Origin: Glandiceps talaboti
Taxonomy: Eukaryota > Hemichordata > Enteropneusta > Spengelidae
Assembly: GCF_964340395.1 (NCBI RefSeq)
Contig: NC_135563.1
Location: forward strand, 16,400,001-16,464,000
Length of the DNA stretch: 64,000 nucleotides
Direction of reading: 5' to 3'
The notes below the pieces were generated by a model, which saw only the letters and a list, made by a program, of their open reading frames with translations, ran no database searches and was not told where the DNA came from. Positions 1 to 20,737 of the stretch are shown in pieces. The first letter of the stretch is position 1; each line of letters opens with the position of its first letter. Position numbers and translations under genes: made by a program.

Positions 1-1250
1 TGTCATCCCTGTAAAAAAGGTTCTTAGTAATGATAAGGAATGTTTGTTATGATGTTACAAGATATGACAAGATGTAGTCTTGTAACTAGATTGTTTCGCT
101 CTCAATACATCATGGGGTAGTCTCATATATAGATTGATTCACCCTCAGTGTATGAATTCTTTAGTGTATGTGTCTTTCAGTGTATGGAGAATTGTGTATC
201 AGGTGCTAGTTTATTAACTGTATGTGTACATATATGTAATATAATAATGCTGTATTCTGCAGCCATGGTGACCAATGTGAAGTATTAATAAATTTAGTGA
301 AAGAGACATATTGTTACAAAAAATATATGATGTTACATTGACTGGATTTTGTCATTTGTATGTGTATGAATGTTTATGCATCTATTTAGAATACACACGG
401 ACACCATATATTTACTTTGGCAGCTGACCTCATGAACTCAAATGCATACATCTTGGAAAATTGGCTGGACACTTCAACAATGTCATACACAGTTTGATAG
501 AATGGACTTATAAGCACAATGAAAGATTCTGTAGTGCTTTAATCATGGTGCATGTGTGTGTGTGTGTGTTTGTGTGTGTGTTTGTTTGTGCTCGTACAAG
601 TGCATGTGACACTCTGTCATTGGGCTCTCATAACTGGTTTGACGCGGTGGCAGCAGTGGGATCGAATCCTCACCATTGATTCTTTTCATATCTGACATCA
701 TTTCTTGTCTGGGGGAGGGGTAAATGTTTTTAGATCAAGGAAATTGAGGGAGGGCCACTTTTTAGAAAATGGAAGTGGGAGATGGTGACATTTTATGCAC
801 TTATACACAGATTGGGTTTGATTTTCCCCACCCTTCCCCTTCTACTGAAGGCTTGATCGTCTGTAGTCATACAAATAACTAATGTTATGTGGGTCATGTC
901 ACATTAGTTATGATGTCACCCAGTTGTCCTTGTTCAGTGCGATAATATTGTTATAATTTAGTTGAATTGGAATACGTTATGATGTAAGTTTATTTCTGGA
1001 AAGTAATTTATGCACCTATGCACTGCTTTGAAATTAGTGAATGGATATGTAGTACATGTATAAAAATATACCTTTCCAATTTTTTACAGAATCCCATAGA
1101 AAGATATACTCCTGTGCCAATAAACTGAAAGACTCATCATTTCATACTGCTATTAATTTATCTTTTTTTAGTGGACACAACAATCTTTGTGCTGACTTCT
1201 AACATTACCAATCATGGGTGTGTCTTGTCGAGAGAGAAAAGCACTTTGAC
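1..1250. other. Intergenic DNA upstream of HSPA9
   Basis: No coding exon is recognisable here. The stretch holds an imperfect TG-rich microsatellite (about 549-592), AATAAA hexamers at 287-292 and 1119-1124 that could be poly(A) signals of an upstream plus-strand gene, and a short piece at about 650-675 containing a tRNA box-B-like GATCGAATCC that may be a SINE remnant. The short open frame over the TG repeat is a by-product of the repeat. Confidence 0.5.
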
Positions 1251-1254
1251 TAGA

Positions 1255-1439
1255 TGAGAATGGATTTGACACAGCGCCCTCAATATTGCCTTGGAAAATT
1301 CTGGAATTTCGTACGCATAATGTGCGCATGCGTTGGGTCAACTTACATCACGAAGATCTTTGCGTGTATGACCCACGTGTTCAGAACCAGTGGGACTGTT
1401 TTATAGAAGCTTAGTTTTGTATCTAGCCCATTTCCAAAA
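1255..1439 (+). promoter_or_regulatory. HSPA9 proximal promoter / 5'UTR region
   Basis: The 185 bases before the HSPA9 start codon are richer in CpG than the surroundings. They carry TGCGCATGCG (1323-1332), which matches the core of an NRF-1 site, and the E-box CACGTG (1374-1379). NRF-1 sites are common in promoters of nuclear genes for mitochondrial proteins, which fits the gene downstream. No TATA box stands out. The transcription start was not located; calling this a promoter is an inference from position and motifs. Confidence 0.5.
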
Positions 1440-11317
<9,878 letters not shown>

Positions 11318-11540
11318 TAGAATATCGATTGGAATTAAAGACAATTGTGCATTTCATGTTTATTTCAACAAAATCTCCCATTTAAGGTTCACTGTATATT
11401 TGTAACAATACCAGTATATCGTATATAAGAAATATACAATCACTGCTTTGAACCTCCGTAGTTGCACACTGGTATGGAACTGATTTTCACGCCTGCATGA
11501 ACAATAACAAAACTCATTGCCAAGGACTATGCCATCTTTT

Positions 11541-11682
11541 GGTATCCCAGAGAACATCTGGGTGAACATTTTTGACTAGCCAATCAGTATATCCCAGAGA
11601 ATGTCTGTTGAACATGTTTGACTAGCCAATTAGGGTACCCCAGAGAACAGCTGGGTGAACATGTTTGCCAGCCAATCAGAGC
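11541..11682. repeat. Three tandem ~48-bp units with CCAAT-like cores
   Basis: Three consecutive units each contain a CCCAGAGAA block, a TGAACAT block and an AGCCAAT block (CCAAT at about 11580, 11627 and 11672). They lie 220-360 bp after the HSPA9 stop, so they are probably in or just past the 3'UTR. The CCAAT cores may be coincidental to the repeat. Confidence 0.6.
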
Positions 11683-11822
11683 GTAAACAAATTAGATAAA
11701 TGTTATAGTGTACAGGGTGCTTCATTCAATGAATTCTCAGTTATATGTGTGAATTGTTAAATAGTATAGTGGGGGTCTCAATTACTAATAGGCAATAAAA
11801 AGGTCCATGTCTGTACGGAATG

Positions 11823-11892
11823 TAGACTGTAAGATACATCGTGTTGTTCAGCCCGAACAGGCTTCTTAACAGACGAGTTATCTTACAGACTA
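11823..11892. mobile_element. Short TIR element, TAGTCTGTAAGATA family, copy 1
   Basis: A 70-bp sequence with ends TAGACTGTAAGATA (11823) and its near-perfect inverse TATCTTACAGACTA (ending 11892). Related sequences with the same terminal motif and a GTTGTTCAGCC / GGCTGAACAAC inner motif occur at 39445-39538, about 51317-51407 and about 61511-61576. Non-coding. The TA at the ends suggests, but does not prove, a TA-target element. Confidence 0.55.
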
Positions 11893-13891
11893 TACAGAAT
11901 GATTCATTCAATATTTGGCCAGTGTGTCCAATCTAGTTCATATTATAATAATTATTATATAAAAGTTGTTTTTGTGAGGGAATTGATGTGTTGTGCCCCC
12001 TTTCTGCCATATAAAGTAATCCAGAATGTACATTACAAAGAGTTACAAATTTCTATAGAATTTCCAAGCAGAAGCTGGTAGCATAATGGTTTCTTTTACA
12101 TTTCTGTTAGAATTGTCAGTCTTTGTACAAATTTATTTGAGACACTTCAAAATAAAATAAAATATCAAACATGTTGTCATCCTGTGTTTTGTGGAGTAGC
12201 TGGTGTCAGATAAGTTTTGAGTGAAGAATCAAATCAGGTGTGACTTACAGCTACTTTGTCGCCTCTGCCTGTAATATCTTTCATTACTGGTCATTGTGTG
12301 AGGCTTTTAGCATGTTTCACCTCGGCCTCTATCTTTCTCTGTTGGTCTCTCTATCTTAGCTATTAGATTTACCAACTTTACAATGTCAGTACACATACAC
12401 ATCAAGCATCTGCTCATTGAGCAACAGGAAAATGTTACTTTTCCTGTAAGAGTTGGGAATTGATAGCAATGGAATATTTCTATCATACAAAGAAAAAATG
12501 TGGATATTTCTGTGAGTCTGGTTTCTGGCCTAGGCATTTCATTCGGCTGAGCTGCCTCATCAGTTGGCCCCCATCCATTGGGTGTATGATGAACAGGAGA
12601 TTCATAAATTCAGATATTTCCCCATACTCTGCCACTCATGGACTTTATTGACACAAACAGTACAAGATAGGGCAAAAATGTTTATTCCTAAAAAGGTAGG
12701 GTTACTTTACAACATGGATTAAAATACACAAACTTAATAATCTGCTTGCATAGGCAAGTGTGCATTAACCTTGAAATCTGACAGTATATACCGGCTACTC
12801 CAATACATTTCTATATTCAAACACACACACTTGCACTCAATACGTGCACAACTGTGTTAGTAAGCACAGTAGAATGAAGATAGGTCTTTTACAATTATAT
12901 CACCAGCATAGCAAGAAATCTGTCTTAACTACACAGTGAAATTGAATGCACCCTGATTTCCATTTGTGTTGAAAATAATGTTGACACTTGCATGTATTTA
13001 TTCATAAGACCTATGAAACACCAAGTTGTCTTGTTTCTCTGCACATACCATACATCAGGAATATAAGATAATATCTCTATTTAGAATGCCAATGACTTGT
13101 AAATTGAGTATTTCTTTGTGAGGGAGGAAGCTTTATGATGGAGAACTGACTACACGTGCATGAGGATTAGAAAATACTTTAATAAATCTGTAAAACATTC
13201 CACAACTCTCACTACACTGGAACAATTCACTGGAATGATTTCAAAACTGTTGGGTAAGAAGGTTTGTTAAATATGCAATAAATACTGCAACATGCATCTC
13301 AAAATTTTAGCAGCTCTAAAAACTCCAAACAACAGTATTCATTGCAATACTTTGCTGTGTTCAGTCGAATTCATGTGATTGGCTGTCATGGATATAATTA
13401 AGTATTCAGCTTGTTTTTCATTGGCTTTGAGTAGTCACATGATACCACTACTACAATTATTTCAGGACATGGTGACCTAAAATCAGTAACTTTTTCTGAG
13501 GCTACCAGCAACATGCATATACCACTTACAATTAATGTTATGTAGGACTTTACAAAAATTAATTCTTAAAAAATTGCTACTTTCAAAACTTGCAAAAGCT
13601 ACACAAGACAGGTTTCAATATTTACAGACTTGATAAATTTCCTTTCATCTCACTAAAAGTGTTCACAGAAGAACAACTACCATGTGTGATATGACAACAA
13701 ACATATTAGAATGATGTGACTAGTGAAACACTGCCAGCTATCAATGTGATAGTAATATACTCGCAATTTCTACAATAGTAATTGAATCTGTCTTAGTGAG
13801 ATTTTGAAGCATTTCTTAGAAAATGTGTTGCTTGTACCATATGTATATTCCATTGTAAGTTTAACATAGTATTTCCACTATCATCAGGGAG

Positions 13892-13918
13892 CGAGAGAGA
13901 GAGAGAGAGAGAGAGAGG
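13892..13918. repeat. (GA)n microsatellite
   Basis: An uninterrupted GA dinucleotide run in the HSPA9/PLPBP intergenic region. Confidence 0.9.
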
Positions 13919-14131
13919 GATATGTACATAGAATATCTACCTAGTAAGTTCCCCAGTCATTTCTATCATACGATGTTGTAGTTTCAGGGTCATAAAACCT
14001 TAGCAAAATCACTGACATTTTGCTATGCTATGTGCTAGCTACTTGTAAATCTGTACATAATAGTATTAAATATTGGCAGTTCATTTTTATTGTATAAGTT
14101 TGTCCAATGTAGTTTCAAAACACAAAGTTCA

Positions 14132-17100
14132 TCATGATGTAAGCTGTAGGTTATCAAGGTCTTCTGTTGTAGCTGTAATATTAGTGTTATTTAACAACTG
14201 CTTGCAATTTACAGTATCATTCTGCTCGCCTTCAGATTTTGCACTCTTCTCATTTTGTTTAGCAGCTGTAACTTTGCTGTGTTTCTTGGGTTCATTCCTG
14301 GCACCAAATATTGTACTTCCAACTCGTATGTTGCTACTGCCCACAGAAATCTATAATAAATGAAAATGAATTATTTTCGTAAATATCAATTACAAAAATT
14401 GACTTTATATTAAGAAATTAACTGACACAGTTACACGTGGAGAAGTGTTTTTTGTGTCTAATTCAACAAAAATTATCAAATTGTGTTAGAGAACTGTACT
14501 GAAGACATTGTACTGAAGACATTTATTGTAAAGGTATGACAAAAACTTCTACAGTTAGTTGTTGGCAATGGTGTCAGAACACATAGACAACAGTAGACAT
14601 ATTAAAGTTACAATATTCTCATTCAGTATTTGACTATGAGTATCATCAGCCTACCACTATACAGTCTGTATGGTCTATACATGTTTTTATAACTATGAAC
14701 GGTGTAAAGGAATTTGATTCAGAAGCCATCACTACTACTTTAACATGTATTGTCATATACTTACTGCATGTTCAAAGTCATTGGACATTCCCATGCTTAA
14801 TTCCACTGACTCAGTGGCTAATTCTAGTTCCTTGCATACATCTTCCTTGCATTCTATAAGGCGCTGTAAGAGATGGTAACACAATTTGAAATCTGACTGT
14901 CTCTCCTCTGGTATAACAGTATCTACTTAGATATTATTCTGCAATATTTGTCTTCGTTCTGCCAAGAAAAATACCTATGACCTAAGGGGCCTTGTCAATA
15001 CCAATCGCTAGACAAGTGGTGACGAAACCCTTAGGTCACAGAGTATTTTCAAACTAATGAAGACAAATATTGGAGAATAAAATAATTATACCTCCTCATG
15101 CAAAATTTATGAAAAATCAGGAAAAATAATACCGATTTGGAACATTTGGACTCTGAGCACCACAGAACCAGTGATGTAGGCACAGGTTGTCGTGACATAG
15201 AACAACCACGGTATATAATCCACAGTTTCTTGGAAGACAAATTATGACAGCTACATTGAGAAGTATAGTTGAATCAAACAAGTACGTAACACCAAAATAC
15301 ACCTCTGGACATGCTCAGAGAACCTGAAAATAATATTTTAGTACGAAAAATTTTGGTAGTTACAGATTTTTATACATAACATCTATATCATCTAAATGTT
15401 CATACCCATGTGAGTAGAGTGTTTTTCTTTACTTACCTGGAAGTCTGGATTTGGTCCTTTACTTAAATCATGGTCAAATGCACCTATTGTCATGAGACCC
15501 ATGAATTGTAGATTGGTACACTTTTCTATGACATGTCTGCTAAGATTTACAATTTCAGTTGGACGACAACCATGCTTACCTAGACAAAGGACACGATACC
15601 AGTTACACACTGGTATAAATGGATACATATACAGGGCACTCTGAGTAATCTACAGAGCACTAGATTGAGCAAATACCACCATCAACACTGAGAGCACACT
15701 TGAAGTGAGCCGCTCTATGTCTAATGTTAGTAATGATATGACTTCATTGAAATCTAGATCTGAAATCATATCTACACCAAAATCTTATCACCTGGTCCCT
15801 GTCTCATGGAAACTTTTTCACTAAGCTTCAACTAAATCATATGCTATTTTTTAACTAATATGCTAATGAACAAACAGGGGTAAAAAACATAACCAGTATC
15901 AGACCGAGTTGGTGGAAGAAATAACCTACTACCGGGTAGGTAAAATATGTCATAGTGGAGATACTCTTTCGTTCATTTTCCTGAATTTTCAATGCATGGT
16001 TATTTACTGAAAATATGCCGGAGATGTATAATTTGGATATACAGATTATTACATAATGTGAAGTTCAACACATTTAATATTTTGAAATCAGGATGTAATT
16101 GAACATTCATCTGCAACATCATCCAACAGACTTTGGTAGTAATAAACTGACAAATTGTATCTGTTCGTTTTCGTTATCTCAGTAAAGGTTAATCCAAGTA
16201 CTCACTTTCTTCATCACTGGTGTTGACTTGAACCATTACTTTAAGTTTCTCTGGTTTCTTTTGTTTTCCCCATGCTTGATTCAAAGAGTCAGCCAATCGT
16301 TGTGAGTCGACAGTTTCTACCATAAATAGATTAGGTACTCCTGTAACAAAACAGTGAAAATGACAACAGAGTTACACATGAACTGACAAACAGTAGGTGT
16401 ATGTTGCTTTAATATATAACCAAAGGATGGACTAGTGAAAGGGCATAATCTGAGTGTATACTTTTTCATTCATACTTTTTGCAGCATATTTTTAAGGTAC
16501 TCGTTATATTCTACTCAAGCACATACATAACCATCACTTGCAATTGATTAAAACTCAAACCTGGTATTAAGACACATTAGTTCAAAAAAACTAGATGATG
16601 TACTTCATTATATTACAAACAAAAATGTTAAGGAAATCCTTATTATACAATCAACTGATCTCAAAAAGATTACAACTAAACTTCTACTTGTTTTTGTATT
16701 GATTTGAGGTCATATATGCAAATCAAAGGTGAACAGATTCTATAAAAAGTATTCATGAATTGAAACTTACCTAGGATTTTACTAACTTTGTTTCTTTGTA
16801 AGTGACCAATAAAATGCCATCTAATGTCTGGGCACTCACTCAGTATATCACTGTCTGAACCTTTGTCAAGTAACTCTTGTACCTGTCAACGAACAAAGGT
16901 GCATTAATCACAATTCTGAAAGAGTGTCACCTAATGACCTCATATCTAGCATTATCTGTCAAAAACTAACATGCCATATCCTTGGACTACATACACATTC
17001 ATAATTCTGAATAGTTGGGTGGGGTTTTTTTCAAAGTGCAAATCAAGACATGGAGTACATGTATGTGTTAAGTTTCAAAGTAATTCATATATACAAACAA

Positions 17101-19888
17101 TGTAAGGTCTGACACTGACAACATTCTAGGTACATTCCAAAGATTCAAATTCTTATTACAAATGTACATACACATCACCGCTATTCATAGATTTCACTCA
17201 ATTCTCAGGACCTGAAATAGACGTACCACCTAGGTGCATTGTAAAAATACCGAACATCTGATTTCTTGGTCAACATATTGACTTCAGCTCCACATGCATT
17301 TACTATCTTTAGGCACATTGAAAATAAGTTGACCCTCTTCTTCTACTTTGACCTGATTTTTTTCTTGCCTTTAGATTCAGTGTTCAATATACATTTAAGT
17401 AACTTATAGAAGTCACTGATTTACATGTAAAGACAACTTTGTACGTATTCTAGGTATCTACATAGGATTTGTTGCCAGGCTATAATATTGACATACATTG
17501 TGTATTTCAAAATATGTAGATGTCATTAATGTGCAATACACCTCCGAAATAAACTGTTTACACTTGTGCTATTGCTTTGTTCATGAAAACTGCAACCCAT
17601 TCTGAGTTAAAATCAAGAATTAAAATCAACTGCATGCTGCTGCTGGACGAAATTTTTAAATAGAGGTCAAATGTCATTAAAATTTGTCACATCAGATTCC
17701 AATTATATGGCCAACTCTTTAGTGGTCCCCAAATTTCTTTACTATTCTAAAGGATTCAGAAGTAAACTTTCACATGGCAGAGTTTGGAGAGATTTTAAGC
17801 AGTTTGATTTTCAGTGAAACTCATCCCTTAGGAACATTCCACCAAAAGACGTATTTGTTTTCACGAAAGTGTCTGTCCATTATTGTAAAACTTACATAGT
17901 TTTCACCAAAGTGTCTCTGTCCATTACTGTAAACTTACATAGTTTTCACCAAAGTGTCTCTATCTATTATTGTAAAACTTACATAGTTTTCACCAAAGTG
18001 TCTGTCCATTATTGTAAAACTTACATAGTTTTCACCAAAGTGTCTCTGTCCATTATTGTAAACTTACATAGTTTTCACCAAAGTGTCTCTGTCCATTATT
18101 GTAAAACTTACATAGTTTTCACCAAAGTGTCTCTGTCCATTATTGTAAACTTACATAGTTTTCACCAAAGTGTCTCTGTCCATTAATGTAAAACTTACAT
18201 AGTTTTCACCAAAGTGTCTGTCCATTATTGTAAAACTTACATAGTTTTCACCAAAGTGTCTCTGTCCATTATTGTAAACTTACATAGTTTTCACCAAAGT
18301 GTCTCTGTCCATTATTGTAAACTTACATAGTTTTCACCAAAGTGTCTCTGTCCATTATTGTAAACTTACATAGTTTTCACCAAATTGTCTCTGTCCATTA
18401 TTGTAAACTTACATAGTTTTCACCAAAGTGTCTCTGTCCATTATTGTAAACTTACATAGTTTTCACCAAAGTGTCTGTCCATTATTGTAAACTTACATAG
18501 TTTTCACCAAAGTGTCTCTGTCCATTATTGTAAACTTCTTGTATAACTGACACTGGTTTGGTTTTACTCACTGCTACTAGTCGTGGTTGGATGTGTGAAA
18601 GGTTCTGAAGGAAAATAGAATGATTATTGATTGACATGCATGAAAAAATCAACATGTGAAATGAAAATAAAATAAAATAAAAAGAAATTTCATTCATTCA
18701 TTCATAAATGTTATGAAATATGTTAGTGATTATATTCATGTTTGATTGAATCAGTTTTAATTTTTTATTTATTTATCAAATTGTTTACTTGAGAGCTTGT
18801 AATGGACAACATACAAGGATTTTACACATTTATGGAAATAAATAAAATATTTATTACGCTTAGTGTTATTTACTATAAAATTCATGAACAATGCAAGATG
18901 TCTTTGTAGTGCCATGACTAACATAGACATGGGGTTGAAAATCACTGCAGGAAATCATAATCTACTTTAGCTTTAACTTTTAGCCTTGTTTACTTCGTAA
19001 TGTTTTTTTTAAAATTTTAAGCACATAAATTGTTATTTGTTGTCATTTTATCCATTTGTCTTCCTTTTTGAGTATTGTAAAGAGCAGAAAGACGCAGTGT
19101 AGTGCACTTTTTATAAGAAATTAAATCATTATTATTATGAATACACGGCTATTACAGGGAAATGTTAGGTATAAGGGGAAAGGCGATAGCAAAAACCCCA
19201 TACGACTGGGCTAGGTTTTAATGATACCTGTACCACACCTATCATGTCTCATATTGACATACTCAACATCATAAGTTTGTATGATATAGGTTTGGTTTGA
19301 ATGCTTTACCATATAAAGCAACTTTTATTAAGGTTATAATTTAAATGACCTAATCTAAATTTCCACTACACATCTGTCTGCCCACGGGGTGTTTCGTATC
19401 CTCTTCCTGTCGTACTAGTACCATATACATACACTGTGATGTAATATAGTAAAGAAAGCCTACCATTGAGTCACGTGACGTTTTGTAACAGTTACATAAG
19501 GCCAAAACTGCCGGTCCATTAATACAATATAATATATCTAAACTTCAGTTTACACAGTACAAATTATTTCGATGTGTATTACAATTAAATAAGCCCATCA
19601 TATATGTTAACATATTGGCCAGAATTAACTGACAAATGTCCATGATGGACAATGACAACTCACGTGTACACTGCGATATCTCTGACGTTCCGTTCGGCAA
19701 CTTTCTTGAGGAATATGTATGGCATTTCTGGACACGTAGTCAACAGTAAAAAATTGTGGAAATGAATGAGCAATCTCACTTACCGGTGTTCTTGCCTGAC
19801 ACGCTGTTTTGATTCTTTCAAGTACCAGTTTTAGCGCTTTTGGCGCATTACCGTCTGCTGTGGTCATGATTCTTCGGAATATAAACAT
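14132..19888 (-). CDS. PLPBP: Pyridoxal phosphate homeostasis protein (YggS/PROSC family), 7 exons
   Basis: Binds pyridoxal 5'-phosphate and buffers its level; no catalytic activity is established for the family. Exons in transcript order: 19888-19784, 18604-18497, 16882-16771, 16340-16206, 15579-15437, 14863-14765, 14350-14132, all in phase, giving 306 aa (human 275). Family motifs run in order: [12 protein letters not shown] with the PLP lysine (K49), GQRHFGENY (residues 63-71), [54 protein letters not shown] and the phosphate-binding [14 protein letters not shown]. The first AUG (19888) gives MFIFRRI before a second in-frame AUG at 19867; both have A at -3, so the start is unsettled. The tail beyond GARN is about 55 residues, Lys/Glu/Asn-rich and longer than human. 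Exon 2 ends in a 43-bp minisatellite (17857-18536) that repeats its donor site. Head to head with PANK. Confidence 0.96.
14931..15086. mobile_element. Foldback / MITE-like element with ~58-bp inverted repeats
   Basis: In PLPBP intron 5 (between the exons at 15437 and 14863) the left arm (14931-14989, containing CAATATTTGTCTTC and ATGACCTAAGGG) is the imperfect reverse complement of the right arm (15026-15086, containing CCCTTAGGTCACAG and GAAGACAAATATTG). The spacer is about 36 bp. It has no coding capacity and no sure target duplication. Confidence 0.6.
16441..16700. repeat. Diverged dispersed repeat, family B copy 1
   Basis: Related to 37640-37850. Shared blocks include CCATCACTTGCAATTGA / CCATCATTTGCAATTGA, ACTCAAACCT, GATGTACTTCATTATAT / GATGTAATTTATTATAT and TATACAATCAAC / TATGCAATCAAC. 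It lies within PLPBP intron 3. Class unknown, non-coding. Confidence 0.5.
17226..17360. repeat. Diverged dispersed repeat, family C copy 2
   Basis: Counterpart of 4797-4990, in PLPBP intron 2. Shares CCTAGGTGCATTGTAAAAAT-type start and a GATTTCTTGGTCAACATATT block. Unknown class. Confidence 0.45.
17857..18536 (-). repeat. 43-bp minisatellite (~15 copies) derived from PLPBP exon 2 and its donor
   Basis: About 15 head-to-tail units of 40-43 bp. On the gene strand each unit reads AGTTTACAATAATGGACAGA, then GACACTTTGGTG, then AAAACTATGTA. The outermost copy (about 18494-18536) is the authentic end of exon 2, encoding [13 protein letters not shown] plus the donor GTAAGT at 18496-18491. The other copies lie in the intron and repeat the same junction at about 43-bp steps (last ones near 17892). 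Units vary by loss of CT/AG (2 nt) and gain of one T/A. Reading past the true donor meets VSLQ then a stop, so use of a downstream donor copy would truncate the protein. Confidence 0.95.
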
Positions 19889-20737
19889 AATTCGGCACAA
19901 TCGTATATTTGTAGTTTATGTATTCATATGAACGCAACATAATCAATAATTGTGTTATATAGGCAAATTAAACGGCTAATATTGTGAGACAAGAAATTAT
20001 ATCATATATATTTTAGGGTAATTGTGGATTTTTTAAATGAAAATAACTTATCTTTATTTTCCAACTTTTATTTTTGAATATAAGCACTCGAAATTACTAA
20101 TTTGTTGACCTCCTAAGTTATCTGTTATTGCACTACCATTTTGAAATGATTTGTCGGATTACTGCGATATTACAGATTGATTTGCACCGAAAACAACAGA
20201 GTTAATGTATACAATGTACCTAAGATCATCGAAGCTGCAAAATAATTGAACTATTAAATAAAATTAAAAACCAGAACACTTTAATTTATTATATTTTGCA
20301 TTTTACTATAAACTTGGGGTGGTTTACAACGTCGATGATATCGCCTGATTCTGTGCGATCTTGGATTACCTACAAAAATACCGGGTTTCCCCTGACTGTT
20401 ATTTGACATTTCTCGTCAGAAGTTTATGTATTTGTTGTTTGACATCTTTGAATTCTTACAGTAACCTAATTATCCACGAAGAGCTTCACCATTGAGTGAT
20501 TTCAATCTGTACTGACTCGATCACGCCATCGTCGAGACGCCACCTAGCGTTACAAACTTACGTTCTGTAAATACCACGTTGTTTACATTCACCGGTAAAG
20601 CGATCACAAATATCGTGTTGGTGTAGATGTTTTCTGATACCGCCGTTTATTCATCCTATCACTCATAGATAATATGTCGTCACATGTCAAATACGTATAC
20701 CTAGCTACTTTTTAAGTTTATTAATTTTCCTTGAATC
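19889..20737. promoter_or_regulatory. Head-to-head intergenic promoter region PLPBP / PANK
   Basis: About 850 bp separate the PLPBP start (minus) and the PANK start (plus). The PANK-proximal half (20480-20640) is richer in CpG than the surroundings. No TATA box, CRE or TCTCGCGAGA element was recognised. It is called a shared promoter region from gene orientation only; the start sites are unknown. Confidence 0.45.

Larger units (their letters stand above)
11318..14131. other. Convergent intergenic region HSPA9 / PLPBP (3'UTRs)
   Basis: Non-coding. Candidate HSPA9 poly(A) signals on the plus strand are AATAAA at 11794 and a doubled AATAAAATAAAATA at 12151-12164. Candidate PLPBP poly(A) signals on the minus strand appear as TTTATT at 14086-14091, 12681-12686 and 12643-12648. 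It also contains a three-copy tandem repeat (11541-11682), a short TIR element (11823-11892) and a GA microsatellite (about 13892-13918). No exon was recognised. Confidence 0.6.

Noticed and set aside
650-675. tRNA gene suggested by GATCGAATCC
   Set aside because: Only a box-B-like piece; no box A at the right distance and no cloverleaf.
17869-18186. 105-codon open frame with a repeated motif ([11 protein letters not shown]-like)
   Set aside because: It is the antisense reading of the PLPBP minisatellite; the frame exists because the repeat lacks stops in that phase.
17857-18536. CRISPR-like regular array
   Set aside because: Units are head-to-tail without distinct spacers and derive from a coding exon in an animal genome.
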